A stretch of 64,000 nucleotides of DNA from Metridium senile. Its lineage: Eukaryota; Cnidaria; Anthozoa; Actiniaria; Metridiidae. The stretch lies in NCBI GenBank assembly GCA_949775045.1, contig OX459104.1, forward strand, positions 6,157,306-6,221,305, in the 5' to 3' direction. The notes under the pieces are model-generated. The model made no database searches and was not told the origin of the DNA. It worked only from the letters and a program-made list of their open reading frames with translations. Below, piece after piece: positions 22,866-35,062 of this stretch; position 1 is the first letter of the stretch, and every line of letters begins with the position of its first letter. Made by a program: the position numbers and the translations under genes.

Positions 22866-24440
22866 ATGCACCCCGAAAATCGTATTTTGTTCATTTACGG
22901 TCAAGCCCTTGATAAGTTAAATAAATTTAATAAATTCATATTGCTATTATATTTAGTTGGCGTAAAAAAGAAGCTTAACGTAGATCCACAAACGATTGCT
23001 TTCCTTGAACAATTCTTCCAACAAGAATTTGTAGATCTTTTACAAAAAAATCAAGTGAATCTTTACCAGGAACAAGGAACATATGAATTTGTACCTATGT
23101 CAGAGAGCATCATGATAGAAAGAGCCAAATGGTTTGATTCCTGTAACGTCATTGAGAGGTACATTAACCAGATAACAACACACGAAATAGCAGTGTCTTC
23201 AGCAGCCTGGCAAGAGACAGTTAAACAGTTAAACAGACAAAAAGAAAAATTCCCCAAAGCTCTAGAAAAAATTGATTTCGTGTTTAAAGAAGATGAGCAA
23301 CGGGTCGTACTCAAAGGAAAAAAACAAGACGTTGATGCATTAGCAGAGTTTGAAAAAGCTACGATTGCCAGGAAAATAGACCTTACTAAGACCCAGCTTG
23401 AACTGCTGATTTTCGTAGATGCATTTGAAAAACCACTCAAAGACCCGGAAGTGAGAATTGATAAAAAAGACACGGCGATTCATTTCAGGGGACCTGATTT
23501 AGTTGTAAAGCAAGGGAACATGTTAATCTGGCAGCATCTTTCTAATATGAAAGACCAAGAGATGGAGCTTCCCAGATCTGTTGTTAGCATTCTCACTTCT
23601 GATGCAGGTAAATTTTTTATTTTCAAACAGTTTAAAGCTCAACACATTGATGCTGTCATAAGTAGTTCTGATGATAATGACGGCACAAAGCTGATAATCA
23701 CAGCTGTAGATCGCCGAGAAGTTAACAGAGCGATTGACTTCATCAAGAAAACAACGATCGAAGATAGTGTCCCCCTTGCCCAAAATCAAAATTCACTGAT
23801 CTTGTCGAACGGATGGAAGAAGCTTCTCGATGACTTTGAAGAGTCCATGTTATTTAAAGTGACAACAGATCCAGGCTCGGAAAGTATAAGAATTGCTGGA
23901 ATTAAAGAAGAAATAAATACAGCGAAAGAACGGGTTCTAGATTTTCTCGAAGAAAACACTATAATCAATAGTTTCGTGGAAGCAGATTCAGGGCGTACCA
24001 AGTATTTACTTCGATTTAAACAAGATGAGTTTACAAAGATCGAAGATGAGCTCAAAACACAACACACAACAAAACACATTACCAAAAACAGTAATGGACA
24101 AGGTTTTGAAATCCGTGGAAACAAACAAGGCACTGAAAAAGCCACCAAGAAAGTGCTTCAGCTTGTCAACCAGATCATAGACATTAAAATCGAACAACCA
24201 GGAATCAAGTCGTTATTCAGTGACAGCAAAGGCAAAAAACTACTGTCCAATATCGAAGACGACCATACGTGCATCATTGAGCGGGCATTTGTTGAAAACA
24301 ATATGAACAATGCCGGCGGAAATGCTCCTGCATCTCAAACAAAACAAAAGAGAATTGCCACTAAAGATTACCAACCATCCCTAAAAGTCATTCCAGGCAT
24401 CAAAATAGACGTCATTGTTGATGATATTGCAAAAACAAAG
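22866..24440 (+). CDS. PARP14-like exon 1: KH-like repeat region
   Basis: 525 codons exactly, ending at donor aaaacaaag/gtaagc. KH-like helix signatures with the I-x-G-x-K/R-x-x-x-x-A pattern occur near residues 148-164 (VVLKGKKQDVDALAEF), 278-292 (ITAVDRREVNRAIDF), 341-356 (IRIAGIKEEINTAKERV) and 416-431 (FEIRGNKQGTEKATKKV). Spacing of about 70-130 residues is like the KH-like repeats of PARP14. The end (IPGIKIDVIVDDIAKTK) is the first strand of the macro domain. The ATG at 22866 is the first in this frame, but the frame is open upstream of it to an acceptor. Confidence 0.8.
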
Positions 24441-27400
24441 GTAAGCCTCCTTACACAGTGAAAAAATGATGTTTTTTTTAACTCCAAATGCACTACACTA
24501 ACAGATAAATACACTATATATATATTCATTTTGATTCTTTAAACTAATATTATGCAATGGTTACAATATTCACAATTTCACTGCATCTCATTTACTTTTA
24601 ATATCACCATTGACAATATTTACATCAAAACCCTGTCTAGTACAAGGAATGTTTCTAACTTTTCAAGTTGCAAAATGTTTAATCCAATTTCATGCAACAG
24701 ACTCATGCGATTGTGAACTCCGTCGCCAGTAACCTTGATCTTACCCGGAACCAAAGTGCCAAATCCCTCAGTGATGCCGCAGGACCACAATTACAGCTAG
24801 TATGCCAATCGAAAGGCCCTCTAAAACCAGGAGACGTGCTTGTTACTGGAGGATACAACTTGGGTTGTAAAAATGTTTTCCATGTTGTTGCAAGTCTTTG
24901 GGATAGTGGCAATGGCGAAAAGGTAAAATAGTTCAGTGCATGTTTCACTTACCGTTATTGATTTCTTGCGGGGTTTCATGCCTGTATTCATTTAATTTGT
25001 TTTTTTTTTCAGGTTTTGCGTGCTTTGATAGTTTCATGTCTAGAGGAAGCAGATAAAAGAGGATTTTCAAGCATTGCTTTCCCAGCTATTGGGACAGGGG
25101 TTCTTGGCTTTCCTCGAGATGTTGTTGCCAAGGCCTTCTTTGAAGAGGTCAACTCTTTCAAGAAAAAATATCCTCAAACGTCTGTTCTTGAAGTTCATTT
25201 TGTGCTGTTTCACCGTGATCAACCCACCATAGACGCTTTCCAAAAGGAGCAGAAAAGTTGGGGCAAGCGTACGAAAGGAAAACGACAAAGCCAACCGTTC
25301 AAAGAATTGGAAAAAGAACAGGGATATCAATATACATCGATAAATGATCCTTCTGGTGATTGGTTAGAGAGTTTGTTAAATGGAGGCGAAGAGAAGGCAC
25401 TTGATCCCTCACAATTTGCAATGGTAGATATTAATGGTAAAGGTTCTTTCTCTCGATACCAAATGTATCTCTGGGTGAGTACATAATGTTTATTCAGTTT
25501 GTAATAATATTCGCGTGAAATCTATATACAAGTCAGAAACACTATGACTTAGCTCTTCTTGCACACAGACGTTTAATACAAAATCTACAAAATGTAAGCG
25601 ATTTTACAGCGCAACGCGTAAAAGTATGGTCACTGATAATGTATTCGCATACTTCTGTCTCGCCATCTATCCAATCAGCGTTTTGATCCGAGACAAGATA
25701 ACAATCCTACAAAGCTGATTGGATCGATTGCAAGACAGAAGTATGCGAATACATTATCAGGGGCCATACTTGTAATCGTTGCGCTGTAAGTAGAATCAAT
25801 TATTTGCAGTAAGTTAACCTAACAAAAGCCACATTTCTAGATATATTCAATGATAGCTATATTTACAGTCAACGTACTTCACAAATGTAAAAGAGTTATT
25901 ACTTAATTATGAAACCTTTAAATTAACTTAAGTGATATCGAGCCATTGCTCAAGTTCATCAAAGTTCACGTCCCTATTGTTTATAGAACAGATTTTGACT
26001 AGTTAATAACTTAAACAATATAGCAATTATGTACAAATGCCTTACAGTATAAATGGTTTCCGATGACATATTATCAAGACAAAGGGAGTGTGGGTGGGGA
26101 AATTAGTTTGTAGCCAGGTTGAACTAGAATGACTCATGTTAACCCATGTTAACCTGACTCGAATAGTCATGCAAAATATGTTGATGTTTAATGTGCGTTC
26201 ACTTCATTATAGCCACGTTTTGTTTTCAGTTATTTGCTTCCAATGAGTCAATCTTAAAAGAAGCCTATACAGCAATCACTCAGTTGATAGAAAAACAAAC
26301 CAAAACAAAAGTGATTGATAAACCTGCCTCTGCAATTGAAGGACTCTCACAGACTCAAGAACAACACATTTTACGACTACAGGATAAATACCTAACTGAG
26401 ATTCAGGTTCATAAGCGCTCAGCTAAAATCATAATTAATGGACTTGCAGAAGGTGTATCTGATGCATTAGGTGGTTAGTATATGACTTGTAGAACAATTT
26501 AATAACCATGCATAGTAGTAGGCCTCCGTCGGTCGTAGTCAACCACGCAATAGTACGATTTTACTTGGAAGGCAGATTCTGCCGCAGGTGTAGGTCGCTT
26601 ACTTAGCGGTACGTGTGTCAGGCTCCGGACTCCTCCTGCCTCGCTCTCTTCTCAGGGGAAGGGAGTAGACCAATAACAGTAGACTTCCTTGTGATTTATA
26701 ACTGGTTAGAGCATATTTCGTATCACTATGAAAAGTGCACGACAACAACGTGGTCAATGCACGGCAAGTCATACCAAAACATCAGGGTGGCAGCAAGGCA
26801 CACACAGCACTGACACCTCACAGTCTTACATAATCTGCTTTAGCTCCTTCCATTGCCAAGATCAAAAAAGAAAAACATTACCAATTAATGTTTATGATAA
26901 GCTTTGAATAATAAAAATGTCTTTTCAGCCGTCTACGAGATTCTAAATGAGATGACTGAAGCAGAACATGAATGCAGAATCGCCGAACTTGTCTCCCAAA
27001 CTGTACAGTGGTACTATGATGGACGTAGACAAACAGAGCCGTATGATGACATAACCAATGCAAAGATTGAAACATCATTTAAAGAAAAGAAAGATTCAGT
27101 AATGATAACATTGTTTGACGAGAATAATAAAGAAGTGGAGTACAAGATTGTATTTGCTACAATGAAAGAAATCAATCTTGATGACACTTGTTACAGTACC
27201 GATGTACACAGAGAAGAGCGGGGAAAAGGTACAAATTTGTCTTTTTATTTTGTTGATTTATTTATTTCAATTATATTTTCCTATTCTCCTAAATAACTAT
27301 ATGAATACATATTCAATTTCAAAACTTTTATTAAAGTAGACAATTATTTATAGCTATTATTTATACTCTGTAATTTCTTGCCCGAATCGCTTCAAATCTT

Positions 27401-30400
27401 CACAGACTACAGTACATATTCCAATTCGAAGGTTCTATTTCAAAGTGGCCCTATATTCTCCTTAAGGTGGCTCGAGGTAGTTTTTAATGGCGCACACATC
27501 CCTTTTTGAATTCGCAATTACATGATCTTACCTTCGCCCCATGAATGTGAATTTTTTACCAAATGACAGTCTTGGATGAAAGTTTTGAATGATGTTTTAA
27601 TTATGTTAATCAAAGTTTCCATAGCAACTATAAACAACTTTTTTGTAAAATGTTTTTTCTTAAATATCTTTTGAATTTGAGCTGATTGCGAAAAAACAAT
27701 AAATGTGCTGTAAACTGCTACGTTTAGCACATCAATTGGGAAAGTTAGAAGAAAAGTTATCTGTTTGATAACGAATAAATCACGAAAACATTTAAATGTG
27801 TATTTTGTTCGCGTGTAAATATAAGTGGTCAAAACATTTCATAAGATGCACAAATTATCATCTTAATACTGTAGCATGTTTCCTTGGACTTTCATTTAAA
27901 CTCCCTGTGGACAGCTCTGGTTAGTATGTAGGCAATGCAGAGATCAAGCTTTTTATTAAAATGACGTTTTGCTTGACGTTTTCACTCTTGCATAACTACG
28001 ATCACAATTACCTATTACTCACAAAAAAACAAACGAAAATGAGTGATATCTTCGCAGTACAATTTTAGATATATAGTCAATAATATTGCAAAATTTCAGC
28101 CAAATCCATATGAAAGAACGTTTTTAAAAGTAGCGCCGAAGTTGAGGTACGAAAGTAGCGCCCGCCGAGTGAAAACTTACTGCATCGAGCGTGACATCGT
28201 GTGTTTATTTCAGTGGCTGATTAACATGCAGCGAACAGTCTTAAATTCCTCTATGCACGCTTAGTCCACAGGAAGACCAAGTGTACAAGTTTCACATAAA
28301 GTACAATAATAAATCGGGCGTGTATTGAATTCTAGATTTTATAGTTTAGTGGAATTTGAAATATATTTCAAGCCTTAGTGAATACATCACGAAGAGTACG
28401 ACCCATGTTGTATTCAAGCAACAAGGGGCCATTTTGCATGACCATGCGCGAAATACTGTACTGTGGCATCGCAATGCAGGCTCTCCACAGGCTACCCACT
28501 CGTTCACTTGTAACCAAATGTCGCTAAGCTATTGTGTTTTGTTATATTTATCTATCTTTCTTATCATTTCCATCGCTATTTGTGAGTGTAGCAAAAACAC
28601 AGTCTACGTAATTCAATAGAAATAACAAAAGACTTAATTTAAACAATGAATGAAGCTAACAAAGAATACAATAGGTTTCAGGTACACACAGAAGGAGCCA
28701 AAATTCAAGGCAAAGCAGCACTTTTTATGGCAGAAAATTGAAAATTTCGCTACCTTACCCAATTTTTCCAACAAATCAAACATGATAGATCGAAAGCATA
28801 GAAACAAAGGACATAAAATCAAATGGAATTTGTGTGGTATTCTCTCGCAGAATTTAGCCATGTAATCAAGAATAATAATAATCATATTCGCATAATCGTA
28901 CTGTGTTTGATGCTTCATAAAAAGCCAACAAATTGTTCGATTGCTGGGATATCGAGGATCTCCTTTCATGAATGGTACATAAACTAAATGTGACTTATTT
29001 CAGGCTCGAGTATTTCGAAGTTCAAGAGTTTTGACCAATTAATAATGACCATGTAAACAATGTTTACATCTTTAATTGGCAAAAAAAGCCATCTTCCCCA
29101 ATTTTCCAATTAAAGATTCACTATAAAACATTACCAATGCATATGGATATCATCATTTCTGCTTAAAACACATTGGTATTTTCACTACATTTAATAACAT
29201 TTCAAGATGAAAAATGCCGAACAGCCCGAATTTATCAATTATGACATGAAGGCAATGTGAAACTTTTCGCTACCCATTGCAGTCGATTTTAACACAAAAT
29301 GTTGTGTTACAGTACAAATAACATCCCACTCATCGTGTTAAAAGACCTGGCATCAGATAGTCTTATTTCCTGAGTTACACCGACGGCAAAGTATGTTTAC
29401 AAAGTACGTTACAGTCGCAATTTTCTCTTCTTCGCGAGTCAGCTTGAATGACTCTTTTAACATTTTTTCTCGAAACAATACTCCAATGATTTCGCTTGAA
29501 TCGCATATAGGACACATATTCGATATCAGCCTTATTATTTGAGTCTGATCAATTAATTACAGAAGAAGAAAAAACGGATTTCTTGAACATATATTTATGT
29601 GAGCACCTATACTGAGAGAACGTGCTACGAACAAGTGCTATGACCAGGGAAACTCAAGCGTGACGCGCATGCGCAGTGAAATGGCCCCTTGTTTATTCAA
29701 GCAGGAATGCGCGATGAGAATAAGAAAATATAAATAATTACAATATACAAAAAATTATAATTAGACTAAGCGTGCATAGAGGAATTTGACACTGTACGCT
29801 GCATGTTAATTAGCCACTAAAATAAACACACGATGTCACGCTCGATGCAGTAAATTTTCACTCGACGGGCGCTACTTTCGTACTTCAACTTCGGCGCTAC
29901 TTTTAAAAGCGTTCTTTCATATGGATTTGGCTACAATTTTGCAATATTATTGACAATATATTTAAAATTGTACTGCGAAGATATCACTCATTTTCGTTAG
30001 TTCTTTTGTGAGTTATACGTAATTGTGATCGTAGTTATGAAAGAGTGAAAACGTCAAGCAAAACGTCATTTTAATAAAAAGCTCGATCTCTGCATTGCCT
30101 ACATATTAACCAGAGCTGTTCACAGGAAGTTTAAATGAAAGTCCAAGGAAACATTCTGCAGTATTAAGATGATAATTTGTGCATCCTATGAAATGTTTTG
30201 ACCGCTTATATTTACACGCGAACAAAATACACATTTAAATGTTTTCGTGATTTATTCATTATCGAACAGATAACTTTTCTTCTAACTTTCCCAATTGATG
30301 TGCTAAGCGGGGTAGTTTATAGCACATTTATTGGTTTTTCGCAATCAGCTCAAATTCAAAAGATATTTAAGAAAAACCATTTTACAAACAAGTTGTTTAT

Positions 30401-33323
30401 CGTTGCTATGGAAACTTTGATTAGCATAATTAAAACATCGTTCAAAACTTTCACCCAAGACTGTCATTTGGTGTAAAATTCACATTCATGGGGCGAACGT
30501 AAGATCATGTAATTGCGAATTCAAAAAGGGATGTGTGCGCCATTCAAAACTACCTCGAGCCACCTTAAATTAAAGCTTGGACTACTGGGGCCGGTTGTAC
30601 GAAGGGTGGATAAAGTTATCAGCGGATAAAAGTTATCCACTGCATAGGTTTTTTTTATAGATTTGATCCGTTGGATAGGGATTTATACGGTGGATAGCGC
30701 TATTCAGGCTTCGTATAACAGGCGCCAGTGATTGAATTTTTAAAAAACACGTTGTTAATTGCCAAGTACACTAAAAAAGCATTCACAAATGTTTCATTTA
30801 TAAGGAAATCTTTGCATCGCAACCATGCAGTAAATGGTGAATTTCTTAGCTATTTTGGGTAATTGTCCTGATCCATCAATCATTTTGAAGGCAGAGCTAA
30901 TTATACCAAATCGACCAATGATTTGATTCTAGCTCCGCTCCCAGGGATGATGGACAGATAGGCCGGCTAACGCGTTGCTATCAAGGTGATCTCGCTTCGA
31001 AGCGTGCAAAGGATTGTTTGTCAAAACGAATAGTTCCAAAATGGCGCCTCGAGACAAAAATAATTTCGGTTACTTTTAGGCGTTTGAGTTTTGTTTTATT
31101 CTTTTTTATCCCTGATAGAGCAGCAGTGAACTTTTATTGCCCTATTAACATCTAACTTTTTAATGTTAAGTTATTTTAAGGATGTATTTATTGAGGGTTA
31201 ACACGGGAAACAACTCTCTCGAACTACGCCATCTTGGAACTGTTGGCGATGCGACAGAAATGCTTCTGATTGGCTTATACTAACCGAAAGTTCGCACGCG
31301 AAATCACCTGGATAAGACAAAGAATCTTTTTCCCAAAAGATTAGAATTCGTTGGAAATACACCTATTTCAAAAAACGTTGTCAGAAAGAAATCTGAATCT
31401 GCAATCTGAGACTGAAATGAATTGGCCCTGTTTTTTTTTTGCGCATAGCACCTTCAGATCTATAATTACCATCGCTATATCCGAAGTCAGAAAGCCCACA
31501 CAAACGAATTTTTAATGAGAATAAACTGCCGTATCCCAGAATTCATTTTGGTCTTAGATTGCAGATTCAGATCTCCTGACGTTTTTTTGAAATAGGTGTA
31601 TACATGGCAACACATTATAAAGTTGTTTGACCAAATTTTGAGGTGGCAGTGCAGCAATTTTAATAATAATGGTGTGTTTTAGGTATTCCATTGTCGCCCA
31701 ACTGGGATCCCCAACCAATGGGTGCTAATGGAAAAGAAAAAGATGTCCATCTTGTAATACTGGACCCCTTTAAAAACCAACAAGAATACGAAAGAGTAGT
31801 GGCCGCAATATTGAACTCGTCACCCATTAACATTGTGAAAATTGAGCGCGTTCAAAATCCTGAGCTTTACCGTGCGTATATGGTGAAAAAGCAAAAGATG
31901 GATGACAAAGATGGCAGTAACGAAAAGAAGCTGTTTCATGGTACAGCTGTTGATACATGTGACTTGATCAACCATAAGGGTTTTAATAGGAGCTATTGTG
32001 GAAAAAATGGTAAGTGTCTTAAACAGGCCGTTCAAGTTAGTAATATTTCAAAAACGAAAGCAACGTTCTGTTTCATTTTAATAACTTGAATTTAAATTCC
32101 TTGTTCACACTAGCGACATAAGCATAAGCAAACTCAGTGAAGCATTTTTTCATGAATAGGTGTGAGAAATTATAGACAAGTACAGCTTATGAGCAAAAAG
32201 TTAAAAATTCCTACTGTCCAGAAAACAGCAAAATGTTCATGGATCTCGAGTCAGACCTCACGAAATCATAGATATTGAGTGATTTTCAAAGACAATTTTC
32301 CTTCAGATGATCTGTGACCCGCGCTTGATGGACACCGATAACTTCGTAGTCGGGCCTCATTTTGTAAAACCCAATCTGATTGGACGACTCTATTCCATGG
32401 TAACCAGTCGTCCAATGAGAAGTTACCCTTGGAATACAAGGGGAATACAAGTTTTACAAGGGGAGGATTTTGAAGGCAAAGGAAGGATTAAACATGATTT
32501 TTTAGACCATCGAAGACAAGCGATGGATATCTCGAGTGACCAGCCTTTCCATGTTTAAGTGCAGGTGGGCAAACATTAAAAAAATGCTCTAAAACGTTCA
32601 AAAACCACCCAGAATGACACCAAATAAGTTTAACAACAACACAGGATTGAAATATGTTCAAATTTATTACAATAAAAAGTATCGTATTTTTTCCTCACAT
32701 ATCTCTACTGTAAAAGTGAATTGCTTGGGCTGCCTGTGTCTCGAGGCGCCATTTTGGATGCAAACAATCCTTTGCGCGATTCGAAGCGAGATCACCTGGT
32801 AAGTTTCAAAACACAGCCACGTGACCCAAATAGTTGGGTGTTGTGCATACAACCAATGTACGCATACTTTTTTGTTCATGGGTATGGGCTTTGAAACCTA
32901 ACTTTTAAACCCTCGTCCTTCATGTTTTTTACTCGAAAACTTTAAAAGTACTCGTCCTACTGCCTTGGAACTTGCTCGTTCTTGTGTTTTAGGGTTTAAA
33001 CCCTTTAAAATATGATATATTTTATTGTCTTTCTAGCTACAGTCTATGGTAAAGGTGTCTACTTTGCTCGAGATGCGTCTTACTCAATGCAGGACATCTA
33101 TTCCCCTCCTGATCCCATTGGTAAACGTCGTATGTACCTGGCTAGTGTGCTGGTTGGGCAGTTTACAGTTGGAAATCGTAAAATGATTGCACCTCCACCG
33201 AAACATCCACGCAATCCCACAATTACTTACGACACTACTGTAAACAATGTCAATGACCCACGAGTGTTTGTTGCATATCATGACAGTCAAGTGTACCCGG
33301 AATATCTGATCACCTTTAAGTAA
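22866..33323 (+). CDS. PARP14-like mono-ADP-ribosyltransferase, whole gene (7 coding exons)
   Basis: The predicted product (about 1137 aa) transfers single ADP-ribose units from NAD+ to targets. PARP14-type enzymes act in the cytoplasm/nucleus in stress and immune signalling (family knowledge). Exons: 22866-24440, 24701-24922, 25013-25474, 26230-26470 (or 26473), 26929-27228, 31683-32009, 33037-33323; all phases agree (0,0,0,1,1,1) and all junctions are GT-AG. Domain order: KH-like repeats (1-510), one macro domain (about 511-665), KH-like segment (754-833), WWE (834-933), PARP catalytic (934-1137). Vertebrate PARP14 has three macro domains, so this is a compact relative. A short possible 5' exon (22782-22810, ctag/…GAG/gtgagt) and an acceptor at 22855/22856 (aaatcag) suggest that the true N-terminus may lie further upstream. 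Confidence is high for the domains, lower for the 5' end. Confidence 0.85.
24701..24922 (+). CDS. PARP14-like exon 2: macro domain, first half
   Basis: 74 codons between catgcaacag/ and gaaaag/gtaaaa. It encodes THAIVNSVASNLDLTRNQSA, then GDVLVTGGYNLGCKNVFHVV. The usual DAIVNAAN is here HAIVNSVA, and the glycine-rich loop normally next (GGVA-type) is replaced by TRNQSAKSL, so ADP-ribose binding or hydrolysis may be altered. The VTGGYNL..K.VFHVV strand is well conserved. Confidence 0.85.
25013..25474 (+). CDS. PARP14-like exon 3: macro domain second half and linker
   Basis: 154 codons after a T-rich acceptor (tttttttttcag/). FSSIAFPAIGTGVLGFPRDV is the canonical macro-domain loop, followed by EVHFVLFHRDQPTIDAF. 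The remaining 80 residues are a charged, Lys/Glu-rich linker. Donor tctctgg/gtgagt. Confidence 0.9.
25605..25788. mobile_element. 184-bp palindromic MITE I in PARP intron 3
   Basis: TACAGCGCAACG with gtaaaagtatgg on the left mirrors ccatacttgtaatcgttgcg then ctgta on the right. Arms are about 60 bp, including aatgtattcgcatacttctg. The TACAGC ends match the group at 16.3-21.4 kb. Confidence 0.85.
26230..26470 (+). CDS. PARP14-like exon 4: KH-like linker segment
   Basis: Acceptor tgttttcag/TTATTT. About 80 codons. The end EIQVHKRSAKIIINGLAEGV resembles a KH-like helix pair that precedes the WWE domain in PARP14-type proteins. Two overlapping donors (attag/gtggtt at 26471, gtg/gttagt at 26474) both leave phase 1, so use of either only adds or removes one residue. 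Confidence 0.75.
26500..26830. repeat. GC-richer block in PARP intron 4, probable dispersed repeat
   Basis: The segment from ggcctccgtcggtcgtagtc to gcacacacagcactgacacc is more GC-rich than the intron around it and has the look of a short interspersed element, but no second copy lies in the window. No gene is supported. Confidence 0.35.
26929..27228 (+). CDS. PARP14-like exon 5: WWE domain
   Basis: Acceptor gtcttttcag/CCGTC, donor ggaaaag/gtacaa. TVQWYYDGRRQTEPYDDITN, then IETSFKEKKDSVMITLFDEN and YKIVFATMKEINLDD fit the WWE fold (first conserved W followed by aromatic residues; later conserved aliphatic strands). WWE domains bind iso-ADP-ribose or ADP-ribose in several families, though PARP14 WWE binds terminal ADP-ribose (family knowledge). 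Confidence 0.85.
27466..30564. mobile_element. Long-TIR element F in PARP intron 5, flanked by TTAA
   Basis: TTAA (27462-27465) then GGTGGCTCGAGGTAGTTTT; the right end is the complement ending CACC (30564) then TTAA (30565-30568). Inverted arms are about 800 bp (27466-28267 and 29763-30564) with high identity. TTAA duplications occur in piggyBac and Kolobok elements. No transposase is seen. Without nested element G the length is about 1.8 kb. Long arms in an intron would fold into a stable RNA hairpin when transcribed. Confidence 0.85.
28420..29693 (+). mobile_element. Element G, copy 1 (1274 bp) nested in F, 9-bp TSD
   Basis: The ends are AACAAGGGGCCATTT and AAATGGCCCCTTGTT. The flanking tattcaagc is present at 28411-28419 and 29694-29702, a perfect 9-bp target duplication. 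9-bp duplications suit Mutator-like elements, but the TIR is only 15 bp and no transposase is encoded, so the superfamily is uncertain. Small ORFs shared with copy 2 are at 28634-28969 (-) and about 28422-28619 (+). Confidence 0.9.
30586..30727. mobile_element. 142-bp MITE with GGGGCCGGTTGTACGAAG ends
   Basis: tggggccggttgtacgaag at the left is mirrored by cttcgtataacaggcgcca at the right with three mismatches. The inner part repeats ggataaagttatc/ggataaaagttatcc. It is just outside element F, still in the PARP intron. Confidence 0.7.
30985..31050. repeat. Inverted partner of 32735-32806
   Basis: ggtgatctcgcttcgaagcg, caaaggattgtttg and ccaaaatggcgcctcgagac reappear in reverse at 32735-32806 (gtctcgaggcgccattttgg ... 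gattcgaagcgagatcacc). The pair spans exon 6, so it could be TIR-like or two copies of a dispersed repeat. Confidence 0.65.
31358..31600. mobile_element. Palindromic MITE, TACACC family copy 3 (243 bp)
   Basis: TACACCTATTTCAAAAAACG at 31358 and its complement ending at 31600, arms about 50-60 bp including aatctgaatctgcaatctga. TA at both flanks. It lies 80 bp before the PARP exon 6 acceptor. Confidence 0.8.
31683..32009 (+). CDS. PARP14-like exon 6: catalytic domain with NAD-binding His
   Basis: Acceptor gtgttttag/GTATTCC, donor aaaaaatg/gtaagt. It encodes the entry to the ART fold (PLSPNWDPQPMG, then IVKIERVQNPELYRAYMVKK) and EKKLFHGTAVDTCDLINHKG, in which H of HGT is the first member of the H-Y-[E/L] triad. 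Confidence 0.9.
33037..33323 (+). CDS. PARP14-like exon 7: catalytic domain with Tyr and Leu of the triad
   Basis: Acceptor ttgtctttctag/CTACAG. YGKGVYFARDASYSMQDIYS supplies the triad Tyr. The end YPEYLITFK carries Leu at the position where poly-ADP-ribosylating PARPs have Glu, so mono-ADP-ribosylation is predicted. Stop at 33321-33323, followed by an A tract (33350-33366). Confidence 0.9.
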
Positions 33324-33369
33324 GACTAATATGTACAAAACATATGCTGGAAAAAAAAAAAAAAAACGT

Positions 33370-35060
33370 TTGTCACTAAGAGATTAAAAGACAATTTCAC
33401 GGCTCTCGTCAATCACCCTCAGTCCCTTCACAGTTCCCTGCGCCATCTTAAAATGTAGCCGGGTCGTTGCACTTAAGCGAGACGAACGTTGAGCTTGCAA
33501 TGATTGAGACCTGTTTAACACCTTACGGGACAATTATTCACCTGACTCTATCATTGCAAAATCAATGTTAATCTCACTTCGATGCAAAATGAAGCCCAGC
33601 AGCCATTCCAGATTGCAAAGAGGACCATATCAAGTTCTTTGGCAGAACCACGCCATGGACTTTAAGTTTTCCGGTCAAGAATACGTGCTATTTAGATTTA
33701 GTACTTTATTTAGATTTAATAAGTACCTTTTTTCATTTTTTCTAACTCTCATCAGTGTTTGATTTATTTTAATAGTATGACATTTAGAACGTATCACGTT
33801 TAATAGATTGGTTTTTTAATAACCCGTGAAACAAAGTGTAGTACTCAGTCAGAGTGCGCATGCAATAGTCAGATATGTACAATAGGAAACAAAATAATTA
33901 AAGCGTATTAGTAGAGTAGCACAGTTGGCTATGAAGTCCCAAGTCCCAAGTTCGATCCCCAGTGGCCTCACATTTGTTTCGACTTCTTTCCATAATGTGT
34001 AGCTTTGAGTAGCTTTAAATGCCCGTAAAAAGGGAGAAGAGAGAGAGAGAGAGAGAGAGGGGGGGGGAGGGAGGGGAAGGGGGGGGGGGGGGGGACAGCA
34101 CACCGGCACCAGCAGGCGAATCAACGTACTCGCTTACATTCACTGTAATTCCATTAACATGGATAACGATAGTTGTTTTTCGGGTGCTAGGATCATTACG
34201 ATCATCCTGTCTCAGATAGGGTTTATCGAGAAACATTTGTGTTATTTGTGCTGCATGCACTCTCTTTATTAACACTGATAATTCAATAGCCTATACTTCG
34301 ACAAGTTCTCATGTGGACGAAACGTTAATTCGCTTGCTAGGTAGGTCTTAGTGATTATCCTAGTCCCGTATAAACACCCCCTAAATATTAGTGCTTTTTA
34401 TTTTTGCTTTTCTAAATACCCTAAAAAGTGGCTTTTGAAATAGAACATATTAGATTGTATTGTCATTATATCTTACTCGTTATTTTAGGTAAGTGTAGAA
34501 AATATTACTTATTATGATGAGCATTATGTTGTGTCGTTACGCAAAATAAAGTGTTACTTTGAATGTATTCATCTTGAGTAGTTGAACTCTTTTTGGTAGT
34601 TTTCTTTACTCAAACTTTGAGTACTTTGTACTTTTTACTATATTCGTTTGAGTTCATTTGATTAAAACGCGGTTTTCGGAGCGAGAGGTCCCATATTTGA
34701 TCCCCTCTGGCCTCTGTTGGAGGTGTAAAACTGCTCCTCTTGGTAGGCTGGTATCGGTTCTTTATTTCTTTCTATTTTAATTCTTTGTCTCCGTAATTTA
34801 CAAGCTAAATGCCACCCATTTGGACTTGACGGAATTTCATAGTCCTTCCATTCCATGGCGTATGAACCACTTTCCATGCACATTTTATGAATAACTGACC
34901 GGGGTCTTTGATTAGTCAGAATATGTTAGTCTAAAATTGCTTTAAAACCGGGAAGAATTTTAAAATCAGCAGGGGAAAAAGTCTACAAATGGCGTGAAAT
35001 CAAAATACATTTGTTCATTTACTATTGGAATTGTTCTCTTTTGTGTAACTATGTTTTTTT
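33370..35060. other. Downstream intergenic region with simple repeats
   Basis: No gene recognised. It holds a (GA)n/G-rich tract at 34037-34095. A tRNA box-B-like phrase (gttcgatcccc, about 33950) might belong to an old tRNA-derived SINE, which is not supported further. Confidence 0.4.
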
Positions 35061-35062
35061 TA

